Shown: in pieces, positions 1 to 6,318 of the stretch
Position numbering within the stretch: the stretch's first letter is position 1
Layout: each line of letters opens with the position of its first letter
Source of the DNA: Candidatus Yonathbacteria bacterium CG_4_8_14_3_um_filter_46_25
GTDB lineage: Bacteria; Patescibacteriota; Minisyncoccia; Phycocordibacterales; UBA1539
Direction: 5' to 3'
Length of the DNA stretch: 39,862 nucleotides
Assembly: GCA_002788135.1 (NCBI GenBank)
Contig: PFQT01000053.1
Location: 1 to 39,862 of the forward strand
Program-made: the position numbers and the translations under genes
Notes under the pieces: model-generated
The model's database searches: none
What the model saw: the letters and a program-made list of their open reading frames with translations, nothing else
Told to the model about the DNA's origin: nothing

Positions 1-184
1 CAGTCATTTTCTGGCAGTATTTTCGTGTTTCCCATTGTTTTCAAAGTGCTCGTCTACTGTCAACTATACACTGACCCAGTGCAAGTATTAGCCATTCCTC
101 CGAGAATGAGGTAACGTGGGAGTGTCGCAACAGAAAGGCGCACCATGGCCACCCCATCGCGGATGGTCGTCTAATCCGCCCTTA

Positions 185-230
185 AAAATGCCACAGGCGG
201 CATCCAATCGGATGCCGCCTGTGGCATTTT
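185..230 (-). terminator. Intrinsic terminator of the peroxiredoxin gene
   Basis: Perfect 21-bp inverted repeat (185-205 with 210-230) with the four-base loop AATC. Read on the minus strand it is followed by TTTTTAAG. It lies about 20 bp past the stop codon of the peroxiredoxin gene. The rest of 1-250 shows no convincing gene. Confidence 0.85.
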
Positions 231-250
231 AACAATGGACACGGCATCAA

Positions 251-898
251 TTATATCTTCCCCACTAGATCAAGTCCCGGCTCAAGATCATCGTCACCCG
301 GTTTCCAACTTGCCGGGCATACATGTCCCGCGTGCTCGGAAACATATTTTGCCGCCTGTAATTTTCGATACAGTTCCGCGGCGCTTCGCCCGATATCATT
401 ATGGTTGATCTCCAATGATTTCAAAACGCCTTCGGGGTCAATAAGGAACGTTCCGCGAAGCGAAACACCTTCTTCATAAATATACGTCCCGAACATTTTT
501 GATAATTCTCCCGTACGGTCGGCAATCATCGGATAGGTAACCTTCCCTATCGCTTCCGAGGTATCGTGCCATGCTTTGTGTACCTCAATGGTGTCCGTAC
601 TTATCGACAAAATTTCCGCGCCCTCTTTTTGGAACTTCCCATAGTAATTTTGCATTTCCTCCAATTCGGTAGGACACACAAACGTGAAGTCTTTTGGATA
701 AAAGAAAAGTATGAGCCATTTTCCCCGATAATCAGACAGGTTGATCTTCTTCTCCTCATCGTTATGATAGGCAGACAGATCCATATCGGGGACAGTGTCC
801 CCTATCTCGATCGTGTATTCTCCCCACTGATCATGCGCGCCGCACCCATCGCACGCGCCAGTGCAATTGCCACACATGTCTTTTTCATCTTTATTCAT
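251..898 (-). CDS. 2-Cys peroxiredoxin (AhpC/Prx1 type) with Cys-rich N-terminal extension
   Basis: Thiol peroxidase that reduces H2O2 and organic peroxides in the cytosol. The peroxidatic Cys is at about residue 75 in FYPKDFTFVCPTEL and the resolving Cys at about residue 194 in HVCPASW, the typical 2-Cys arrangement. At 215 residues it is slightly longer than the usual ~190. The extra part is an N-terminal segment with four Cys in about 12 residues (CGNCTGACDGC), which is not part of the family core and could bind metal or take part in thiol exchange (inference). It is divergent from miaA, with ~36 bp between the starts. No ahpF-like reductase lies next to it, so the electron donor is unknown. 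Confidence 0.95.
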   Translation of the reverse strand: MNKDEKDMCGNCTGACDGCGAHDQWGEYTIEIGDTVPDMDLSAYHNDEEKKINLSDYRGKWLILFFYPKDFTFVCPTELEEMQNYYGKFQKEGAEILSISTDTIEVHKAWHDTSEAIGKVTYPMIADRTGELSKMFGTYIYEEGVSLRGTFLIDPEGVLKSLEINHNDIGRSAAELYRKLQAAKYVSEHAGHVCPASWKPGDDDLEPGLDLVGKI

Positions 899-934
899 GA
901 TATTTTTAGAAAATTAAATTGATAAGCCATTTTG

Positions 935-1888
935 ATGATTGGTAAAAATCATACTACCGTATATTATAGAGAGATGCAAGAAACAGAAAAGAAATTGAAC
1001 GAAAGACCGAAGATCCTTGCAGTTATTGGTCAAACCGCGTCCGGCAAGAGCGATCTAGCGGTCGTGTTGGCAAAAAAATTCAATGGAGAAGTGGTGTCAG
1101 CTGATTCGCGACAGGTGTATCGTAGAATGAACATCGGCACCGGAAAAATAACAAAAAAGGAGATGCGGAGCGTCCCCCACTATCTGCTCGATGTTATAGA
1201 TCCTCAGTCAACATTCACCGTTGCGCGGTATAAAAAGCACGCTGAGAAAGCGATACACGGTATTCTGCGACGTGGCAAGTTGCCGATACTGTGCGGAGGT
1301 ACCGGATACTATGTGCAAACAATTACTGGTGGCACGAATATCCCTTCGGTAAAACCCAACACTGCTCTGCGGAAACGCCTTGAATATGCGGGAACGCCGG
1401 AACTTTTCGCCATACTAAAACGACTCGATCCGCGGCGCGCGGGAGAAATTGATCAACACAATCGCCGACGACTCGTCCGTGCCATCGAGATTGTAAATTA
1501 TCTCGGGGTTGTGCCGTTAATAGAAAATACCCCGCGCTATGACGTTCTCTCTATCGGAATCAAGACAAACGACCAAATACTCAAAGAAAAGATCGCGACG
1601 CGGCTCCATGCGCGCATTCGACACGGCATGATAGCGGAAGCAAAGCGTTTGCACGATGATGGTGTGTCATGGAAACGAATGGAAGAAATTGGACTTGAAT
1701 ATAAACATCTCGCACTCCATCTGCAAGGAAAATTATCGCGCGAAGAGATGGAACGGCAACTCACCGCCGCGATCTGGCAGTATGCAAAACGCCAAAAGAC
1801 GTGGTTCAAACGCGACAAAACAATTCACTGGATCAACGCAAAAGAAATAAAGGAAGTAGAGCAGTTGGTGAAAGGATTTCTTAAGTAA
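935..1888 (+). CDS. miaA: tRNA dimethylallyltransferase
   Basis: Transfers a dimethylallyl group to A37 of tRNAs that read UNN codons. The P-loop GQTASGKS near the N-terminus, the SADSRQVYRRMNIGTGK block, the GGTGYYVQ motif and the C-terminal WFKRD segment are diagnostic. The length of ~317 residues is normal. The ATG at 935 is preceded by a possible TTG at 932; a second in-frame ATG at 974, 13 codons on, leaves all conserved motifs intact and is equally possible, since neither has a clear Shine-Dalgarno sequence. The gene stands alone on the plus strand; tRNA-Trp and rpmG follow on the opposite strand. Confidence 0.95.
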   Translation: MIGKNHTTVYYREMQETEKKLNERPKILAVIGQTASGKSDLAVVLAKKFNGEVVSADSRQVYRRMNIGTGKITKKEMRSVPHYLLDVIDPQSTFTVARYKKHAEKAIHGILRRGKLPILCGGTGYYVQTITGGTNIPSVKPNTALRKRLEYAGTPELFAILKRLDPRRAGEIDQHNRRRLVRAIEIVNYLGVVPLIENTPRYDVLSIGIKTNDQILKEKIATRLHARIRHGMIAEAKRLHDDGVSWKRMEEIGLEYKHLALHLQGKLSREEMERQLTAAIWQYAKRQKTWFKRDKTIHWINAKEIKEVEQLVKGFLK

Positions 1889-1908
1889 GAGGTTGTTTTT
1901 CGCAACAG

Positions 1909-1936
1909 TGCTTTCATGCGGGCGCTCGGGGAATTG
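1909..1936. repeat. Partial direct repeat of the tRNA-Trp 3' end
   Basis: Bases 1909-1936 match 2094-2121 at 26 of 28 positions; the first 18 (TGCTTTCATGCGGGCGCT) are identical. The second copy covers the 3' acceptor strand, discriminator and start of the T arm of tRNA-Trp. A repeat of a tRNA 3' end just downstream of the tRNA is the arrangement left by integration at a tRNA gene. No integrase is present, so this may instead be a local duplication. Confidence 0.6.
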
Positions 1937-1951
1937 GCGTCAGCTCACATC

Positions 1952-2057
1952 AATCCCGCCGAATGCGGGATTGTGTGGCTCCTGCCCGGACTCGCCTGTC
2001 GCAAAGCGACATGGCTCCGTCTTTCAATTCCCTACGCGAGGCAAGTAGTTGCCTCGC
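1952..2057. repeat. Cluster of three short hairpins between miaA and tRNA-Trp
   Basis: Three perfect inverted repeats follow one another: AATCCCGC/GCGGGATT (1952-1972), TGTCGC/GCGACA with loop AAA (1997-2011), and GCGAGGCAA/TTGCCTCGC with loop GTAG (2036-2057). None has a strong T-run. They fill the segment enclosed by the tRNA-end direct repeat. Function unknown: structured RNA, repeat remnant or weak terminators are all possible. Confidence 0.5.
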
Positions 2058-2103
2058 TCATCGCCCTTTACGCTTAAAAAGCGCCGTTGTTGATGCTTTC
2101 ATG

Positions 2104-2174
2104 CGGGCGCTGAGGGAATTGAACCCCCGACCGCGGTTTTGGAGACCGCTATTATGCCACTTAACTAAGCGCCC
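2104..2174 (-). tRNA. tRNA-Trp (anticodon CCA)
   Basis: On the minus strand the cloverleaf is complete: acceptor GGGCGCT/AGCGCCC, D stem GTTA/TAAT, anticodon stem GCGGT/ACCGC around the loop CTCCAAA, and T stem GGGGG/CCCTC around TTCAATT. The anticodon CCA reads UGG. The discriminator is G73, as expected for bacterial tRNA-Trp. The 3' CCA is not encoded. The variable loop is short (4 nt). It sits 40 bp downstream of rpmG in the same direction, the rpmG-trnW order common in bacteria, although secE and nusG do not follow. Confidence 0.93.
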
Positions 2175-2214
2175 AGAAACTGTTTCGAATTATAGCAAAG
2201 CACTGGACGAAAAA

Positions 2215-2373
2215 CTACTTTTTCGCTTCCTTATGAACCGTATGCTTTTTACACCACCGGCAATGCTTCTTAAGTTCAATCTTACGCTCAACGCTTTTTC
2301 TATTCTTTCGGCTCCAATAGTTGATCCGTTTGCAATCATGACATGCCAATTTTATTAGGTGATCTTGTGACAT
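2215..2373 (-). CDS. rpmG: Ribosomal protein bL33 (zinc-binding form)
   Basis: A 52-residue protein of the large ribosomal subunit beginning MSQDHLIKLACHDCKRINYW and ending KEAKK. Two CxxC pairs (CHDC and CRWC, ~20 residues apart) form the zinc site of the C+ type of L33, and the intervening Tyr/Trp and basic residues fit the family (YWSRKNRK). It begins with ATG at 2373 and stops with TAG at 2215-2217. tRNA-Trp follows 40 bp downstream on the same strand, the classical rpmG-tRNA-Trp neighbourhood, which supports the call. alr ends about 85 bp upstream, also on the minus strand. Confidence 0.93.
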   Translation of the reverse strand: MSQDHLIKLACHDCKRINYWSRKNRKSVERKIELKKHCRWCKKHTVHKEAKK

Positions 2374-2457
2374 AAAAGTATCTATATTCTTGCGCCGACA
2401 TACGGCTAATCCACACTAGAGTAATATAAACAGACTAAAAAAGCAACTATTTTGTTA

Positions 2458-3612
2458 TCACGGGAGATATATACGCTTAATGAGCGGATTGATCCGTGTT
2501 ACCACCTCATAATTGATCGAGTCTGACATTCGCGCCAAATCGTCGACGGTAACATGCTTCCCGTCCTGCTCGCCGATAATGACAACTTCGTCCCCGGGTG
2601 CCGCTTTTGGCACATCCGTAACATCAAGTACAACCATATCCATCGAAACACGACCGACAACGCGCGCGCGGCGCCCTCGCACCAGCATTGACCCAACACT
2701 CGAAAACACTCGCGAATAACCGTGCCAATACCCGATCGGGACGACCGCGATTTTTGTCTTCCGCTCAAGCGTTTCCGTCAGATCATACCCAACACCCATA
2801 CCCGCTTCAAGTTCTTTTGTTTCGCCGATAATAGTCTTCCATGAGAGTATCGGAGCAAGCGAAAATTTCCGACTCGCAAACGCCTCAACCTCTTTGGATG
2901 GCCAAAGACCATACGACCCGATCCCGATACGCACCATGTCAAAATGCGCTTCTGGAAAGAGAACGGCACCCGATGTTGCGGCGGCATGGGTGACCGGCAC
3001 AAGACCGAGACGTTTGAATTCATTGATCCATTGTTTGAGAAGAGCAATCTGCCCGACGGTATAGGCGGGAAAAGAGGGATTCTTTGCTACGGCAAAATGA
3101 GTATAGAGTCCCTCAACGGCAAGTTTGTTTTTTTTACCAGTAACAAGACGCATTACGTCAGGAAGTTCACCGATGAGAAAGCCTTGCCGATGCATTCCCG
3201 TATCAACTTTGACATGAAGATTCGGACATTTTTCGGAAGGATATCGGGCAATCTCTTTCAGAGCCGCCATATTTGAAACCGTGATGCTTATGTTATATTT
3301 TCGCGCTTCAGCGATCCTACCATCCAGCGTATGCCCAAGCACAAGAATCGGCGCGCCAACCCCTTCACGACGTAGAGCAATACCCTCAACAATAGAGTCA
3401 ACCCCAAGCCAATCAACGCCGATTGTCACGATCTCTTTCGAAAAAGAGATGAGGTCGTGCCCGTATGCGTTCGATTTAACAACCGCCATCAAACTGCACG
3501 TCTTAGGTATAACAGAGCGAAATATTTTGTAATTGTGCGCTATCGCTTTTCGGTCGATCTCAATCCACGTCCGCAGTTCATTTTTCGTTTGTTTTGCGCC
3601 ATTGAGAAGCAT
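2458..3612 (-). CDS. alr: Alanine racemase
   Basis: PLP enzyme making D-alanine for peptidoglycan. The PLP lysine lies in AVVKSNAYGHDL near residue 45, and the second catalytic base is the Tyr in GVGYDLTE near residue 275. TIM-barrel N-domain and beta C-domain are both present and the length of 384 residues is normal. The ATG at 3612 has AAGGA four bases upstream. Upstream lies a structured leader with a promoter, a long hairpin and an intrinsic terminator (3631-3798), so alr may be expressed by read-through, i.e. attenuation, or from a TACAAT box at 3623-3628. Ends in TGA. Confidence 0.95.
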   Translation of the reverse strand: MLLNGAKQTKNELRTWIEIDRKAIAHNYKIFRSVIPKTCSLMAVVKSNAYGHDLISFSKEIVTIGVDWLGVDSIVEGIALRREGVGAPILVLGHTLDGRIAEARKYNISITVSNMAALKEIARYPSEKCPNLHVKVDTGMHRQGFLIGELPDVMRLVTGKKNKLAVEGLYTHFAVAKNPSFPAYTVGQIALLKQWINEFKRLGLVPVTHAAATSGAVLFPEAHFDMVRIGIGSYGLWPSKEVEAFASRKFSLAPILSWKTIIGETKELEAGMGVGYDLTETLERKTKIAVVPIGYWHGYSRVFSSVGSMLVRGRRARVVGRVSMDMVVLDVTDVPKAAPGDEVVIIGEQDGKHVTVDDLARMSDSINYEVVTRINPLIKRIYLP

Positions 3613-3630
3613 AGTGTCCTTGATTGTAGC

Positions 3631-3671
3631 AAAAAAAATCCCCCCGTGCCATTTGCGGCAACGATGGGGGG
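3631..3671 (-). terminator. Intrinsic terminator just upstream of alr
   Basis: Minus strand: CCCCCC (3666-3671) pairs with GGGGGG (3640-3645), with an inner TGCC/GGCA pairing, followed at once by A and eight T. It lies only ~20 bp before the alr start, the position of a leader attenuator. Confidence 0.75.
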
Positions 3672-3798
3672 CGAACCTGGGCGACCTCTACCAAAAGAGC
3701 GGGAGGGGGGATGGGACCGCGCATCGGGATAGAGACCGTCCCAGGTCCGCCATATAGGTCGATGAGAGGCGGAGGAGGAACTCATCAACCTATATCTA
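3631..3798 (-). ncRNA. Candidate structured RNA A: alr leader or independent small RNA
   Basis: About 168 nt between a good promoter and a strong terminator. A 15-bp hairpin (3752-3766 with 3781-3795) has a single non-Watson-Crick pair, G-U on the minus strand but A-C on the plus strand, which favours minus-strand transcription. A 7-bp pairing ACCTGGG/CCCAGGT (3675-3681 with 3740-3746) closes the centre. The 3' end is CCCCCC...GGGGGG followed by ATTTTTTTT. A related sequence occurs at 5763-5937 (RNA B), sharing blocks such as GATGA(G/A)TTCCT, ACCTAT and GTCCCATCCC in the same order. I do not recognise an RNA family. It could be a riboswitch/attenuator for alr or a trans-acting RNA. Confidence 0.55.
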
Positions 3799-3804
3799 CT
3801 ATAA

Positions 3805-3832
3805 ATTTTACTCGACTTTTTTTATTTGTCAA
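3805..3832 (-). promoter_or_regulatory. Promoter of RNA A / alr leader
   Basis: Minus-strand -35 TTGACA (3827-3832, exact consensus), 16-bp spacer, -10 TAAAAT (3805-3810). The predicted start, near 3798, falls at the foot of the first long hairpin of RNA A. Confidence 0.65.
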
Positions 3833-3921
3833 CCCCCTGTTCTCAACACCGACATTTGCCCCGTAAATGTCGGGCATCTACAGACAGGACACGTGAATTC
3901 TGGTCTACAGTGCATCTGTAA

Positions 3922-5352
3922 TTAGTATCGTTTCCATAGAGAATCTTTTTTAATGCTTATTCCCAAATCAACTCTTTGTCTATTAGATATTTCAGCAGGC
4001 GCGTTCATTATTAAGTCTTTACCATCGCCAGTCTTCGCGAAAGCAATCACTTCTCTTATATTTAGTTCTTGTTCAAGAATCATCATGAGTCTATCGAAAC
4101 CCCACGCAATGCCTCCATGGGGGGGAGCCCCAAGTTCCAATGCTTTCAACATATGGCCAAAATTATTTTCTATTCTCTCATTGTTGTAACCCATAATTTC
4201 GAAAGTAGTTCGGAGAGCGGAAGGTTTGTGGTTCCTTATGCTTCCACCCCCAATTTCAAGCCCATTCAAAGTAATGTCGTATTGCGTGGTAAGAATTTCT
4301 CCAATACTCTCTTTGCTCATAAATTTTTCAAAATCTTCGTCTCTTGGTTTTGAAAAAGGATTGTGAGTGAACGTCCACTCGCCGGTGCCATCAACATTAT
4401 CTTCTCCTGTCTTTTCAAACATGGGAAAATCTACAATCCAAAGAAATGCAAGAAGATTTGCGTCTGTCTTGTCTTCTCTTATATCAGGTCTGTCATTTCC
4501 ATACTTCCCCATTGCTTCTTTATAAGGCATTCTCGGAAAGGGTATTTGTTGTATTCTTTTTTCAGGATAATATTTTTCTACAATAGAAATCAATATTTTC
4601 TCATTTAGCTGAATAATATCTTCTTCGGTAACAAAAGACATTTCCATATCAAGCTGGGTAAACTCAGGTTGCCTGTCGCCACGAGTATCTTCATCTCGCA
4701 TACAGCGTGCAAATTGAAAATACTTTTCAAAACCACTAACCATTAAAAGTTGTTTATATTGTTGTGGAGATTGAGGAAGAGAATAAAAGCTTCCTTTGTA
4801 AATTCTACTTGGCACAACATATGAACGAGATCCTTCGGGCGTCGGTGCAGATAAAAGGGGCGTTTCTATTTCTAAAAAGCCATCTTTTTCAAGATAATTT
4901 CGAATGAAATTTTGAATTTTAAATCTATTTGCAATATTTTTGTGCATTCTGTCGCTTCGTAAATCCAAATATCTGTATTTAAGACGAATAGATTCGTTCA
5001 CCTCTCTAGTATCACCACTAATCGGGAACGGCAAAGTTGCCGATTCATTTAAAACATTGATGTGCAAAATCTCAAGTTCTATATCTCCATTTAGTATTCC
5101 TGATTTTTTATTTTTCTCGGGTCTTTCATTAACCTTTCCGGTAATTTCAACTACAAATTCTTCTCGTAGAGTTTTACCAATCTCCATTGCGTTACTATTC
5201 GGCAATATCACACCTTGTATGATGCCTGATGTATCACGAAAATCCAAAAAAATCATTTTCCCTTGATCACGACGAACATTTATCCAACCATAAATAATCA
5301 CCGTTTCCTGTTTTTTTTCTGATAATTCATTTATGTAGGTTCTTTGCTTCAT
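3922..5352 (-). CDS. aspS: Aspartyl-tRNA synthetase lacking the GAD insertion
   Basis: Class II synthetase that charges tRNA-Asp (possibly also tRNA-Asn). An N-terminal OB fold is followed by bacterial-type motifs: motif 1 region YRYLDLR, the flipping-loop and motif 2 segments LPQSPQQYKQLLM and FARCMRDEDTRGDRQPEF, and motif 3 GIAWGFDRLMMIL. At 476 residues it is ~110 shorter than usual bacterial AspRS because NDRPDIRED is joined almost directly to LLAFLWIVDFPMFE, where the GAD domain normally sits. The gene is clearly more AT-rich than its neighbours. It starts 4 bp after the Xre gene, so the two form one unit. Whether it is discriminating cannot be told from sequence here. Confidence 0.93.
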   Translation of the reverse strand: MKQRTYINELSEKKQETVIIYGWINVRRDQGKMIFLDFRDTSGIIQGVILPNSNAMEIGKTLREEFVVEITGKVNERPEKNKKSGILNGDIELEILHINVLNESATLPFPISGDTREVNESIRLKYRYLDLRSDRMHKNIANRFKIQNFIRNYLEKDGFLEIETPLLSAPTPEGSRSYVVPSRIYKGSFYSLPQSPQQYKQLLMVSGFEKYFQFARCMRDEDTRGDRQPEFTQLDMEMSFVTEEDIIQLNEKILISIVEKYYPEKRIQQIPFPRMPYKEAMGKYGNDRPDIREDKTDANLLAFLWIVDFPMFEKTGEDNVDGTGEWTFTHNPFSKPRDEDFEKFMSKESIGEILTTQYDITLNGLEIGGGSIRNHKPSALRTTFEIMGYNNERIENNFGHMLKALELGAPPHGGIAWGFDRLMMILEQELNIREVIAFAKTGDGKDLIMNAPAEISNRQRVDLGISIKKDSLWKRY

Positions 5353-5356
5353 AATT

Positions 5357-5566
5357 TTATTTCATTAAAACATCAAGCGAAACGCCCAAGGCGTCCGCAA
5401 TTTTTTTAACCGTACCAATGGTAGGGTTAGGCGTTGAACCAGCCTCTATTTTAGCAATAGTATGAAAAGCCAAATTTGACTTTTTCGAGAGGACATCTTG
5501 AGAAATACCGAGTTTATTTCGGTGTTTCTTTATATTGTCCCCAATTATGGATTTTTTGTTTGACAT
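5357..5566 (-). CDS. Xre-family HTH regulator upstream of aspS
   Basis: A 69-residue single-domain Cro/CI-type helix-turn-helix protein. The HTH is the segment around GISQDVLSKKSNLAFHTIAK, followed by the IEAGSTPNPTIGTVKKIADAL helices typical of HTH_3; no other domain. It begins at ATG 5566 and is followed 4 bp later by aspS, so it is probably co-transcribed with it. Like aspS it is AT-rich. An inverted repeat upstream (5587-5619) could be its own operator. No toxin-like gene accompanies it, so an antitoxin role has no support. Whether it controls aspS is inference from adjacency. Confidence 0.88.
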   Translation of the reverse strand: MSNKKSIIGDNIKKHRNKLGISQDVLSKKSNLAFHTIAKIEAGSTPNPTIGTVKKIADALGVSLDVLMK

Positions 5567-5586
5567 ATTCGTGTATGTTTTACTGT

Positions 5587-5632
5587 TATAGTTAGTATGT
5601 ATATAAAATCTTAACTATATACAAGTTAGTAT
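5587..5632 (-). promoter_or_regulatory. Candidate operator of the Xre-aspS unit
   Basis: Inverted repeat TATAGTTA (5587-5594) / TAACTATA (5612-5619), plus a direct repeat GTTAGTAT at 5591-5598 and 5625-5632. The cluster lies 21-66 bp upstream of the Xre start in very AT-rich DNA where the promoter should be. Dyads of this size are typical autoregulation sites of small Xre proteins. Confidence 0.45.
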
Positions 5633-5762
5633 ATGAAATATTTACCATTCAGTCAAACAAAAATAGTGAGCTCTCTTTTAGAATTGCTCGCCTGCGCTAT
5701 CGCTCCGGTGACAACCTCGCAGAAATTTCCCCCTACAATTTTTCTTTTGCGCGCGCCCCCTG

Positions 5763-5937
5763 AAAAAAAGGTAAGGGAAATTTCTACTCGGTTCCGCCCT
5801 CCAAGTATTCGGGCGGGATGGGACGACGATTTCCCGGAGGATCCCTGATAGGTGGAGGAAGACGCGATAAGGAATTCATCCACGACCTGGGCGACGGCAT
5901 GAGCCGCTCAAAAGCATCGACTACGAGGCCATGTAAT
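5763..5937 (-). ncRNA. Candidate structured RNA B, related to RNA A
   Basis: About 175 nt on the minus strand between a TTGACA promoter and a T-run. The 3' part folds as GGGAAAT/ATTTCCC (5829-5835 with 5775-5781) around an inner CCGCCC/GGGCGG hairpin (5794-5799 with 5811-5816), followed by TTACC and seven T. A GTGGA/TCCAC stem (5852-5856 with 5879-5883) encloses the purine/pyrimidine-rich loop matching the first hairpin of RNA A. It shares GATGA(A/G)TTCCT, CACCTAT-like and GTCCCATCCC blocks with RNA A in the same order. It lies upstream of the Xre gene but ends ~200 bp before it, so it looks more like a stand-alone RNA than a leader. Confidence 0.45.
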
Positions 5938-5942
5938 CGATT

Positions 5943-5972
5943 ACGATAGAGCCCGCGTCGTCTAGCTGTCAA
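5943..5972 (-). promoter_or_regulatory. Promoter of RNA B
   Basis: Minus strand: -35 TTGACA (5967-5972, exact), 18-bp spacer, -10 TATCGT (5943-5948). A DnaA-box sequence lies 3 bp upstream of the -35. Confidence 0.45.
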
Positions 5973-5975
5973 GAG

Positions 5976-5984
5976 TTATCCACA
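5976..5984 (+). promoter_or_regulatory. DnaA-box match (TTATCCACA)
   Basis: Exact consensus 9-mer, immediately upstream of the RNA B -35 element. One of two perfect matches noticed in the window, the other at 32379-32387. A single box does not make an origin. Confidence 0.4.
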
Positions 5985-6017
5985 CAACATCTTGACGGCA
6001 AAAATCCAGGGGTGTAC

Positions 6018-6052
6018 GATGGGATAGTTCCTCAAAAGGGAACAACCCCATC
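6018..6052. repeat. Hairpin 1 of a four-hairpin row
   Basis: Two nested pairings, GATGGG/CCCATC (6018-6023 with 6047-6052) and GTTCC/GGAAC (6027-6031 with 6039-6043). No T-run follows. It abuts the terminator at 6053. Confidence 0.5.
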
Positions 6053-6088
6053 GGTCCCCCGCCCACAAAGGCAGGGGACCATTTTTTT
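6053..6088 (+). terminator. Intrinsic terminator, plus-strand orientation
   Basis: GGTCCCC (6053-6059) pairs with GGGGACC (6074-6080), followed by ATTTTTTT. No plus-strand gene ends just before it, so either an unrecognised plus-strand transcript stops here or it guards against transcription running into the downstream block. Confidence 0.65.
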
Positions 6089-6092
6089 GTAC

Positions 6093-6135
6093 AACTCCCC
6101 CATATACGACATCGCAAGTCGTATATGGGGGAGTT
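6093..6135. repeat. Perfect 18-bp hairpin
   Basis: Arms 6093-6110 and 6118-6135 are fully complementary with a seven-base loop ATCGCAA. A-rich sequence follows on the plus strand; on the minus strand only a weak T-run follows. Probably a second-line terminator, otherwise of unknown function. Confidence 0.6.
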
Positions 6136-6177
6136 TAAAAAGAATACCGCCTTGCGTCATAGACGCAAGGCGGTATT
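6136..6177 (-). terminator. Terminator of the LysM-like/coiled-coil gene
   Basis: Perfect 16-bp stem (6143-6158 with 6162-6177) and a three-base loop. On the minus strand it is followed by CTTTTTAAA. It lies ~140 bp past the stop of the gene at 6319-7500. Confidence 0.75.
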
Positions 6178-6318
6178 TGTTAGTACACTTTTTTGTCCTT
6201 ATCCGCGCGATGTTGGAATCCTCCTTTGAAAGAGGAACCTCACACGCGGCCATGGCAGACGCTCTTTTGGAATTCGCCTTTTGGCGAAACCTCAAACGTT
6301 TGCTCGGACGAAACTACC

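Noticed and set aside
1963-2358. 131-residue plus-strand frame
   Set aside because: It runs antisense through tRNA-Trp and rpmG and has no coding features.
3631-3798. SRP RNA, RNase P RNA, tmRNA or hammerhead ribozyme
   Set aside because: The conserved cores of these RNAs (for example GGAAGGAAGCAGCC of SRP or CTGATGA...GAAA of hammerheads) are absent on both strands.
5653-5883. Minus-strand frame ending GAIAQASNSKRELTIFV
   Set aside because: It overlaps RNA B, has no ribosome site or recognised domain; better explained as non-coding.
5976-5984. Replication origin
   Set aside because: Only one perfect DnaA box here, and no dnaA, dnaN, rpmH or AT-rich unwinding region nearby.
5700-6180. CRISPR array
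   Set aside because: The repeated structures are inverted repeats of different sequence, not direct repeats with spacers.
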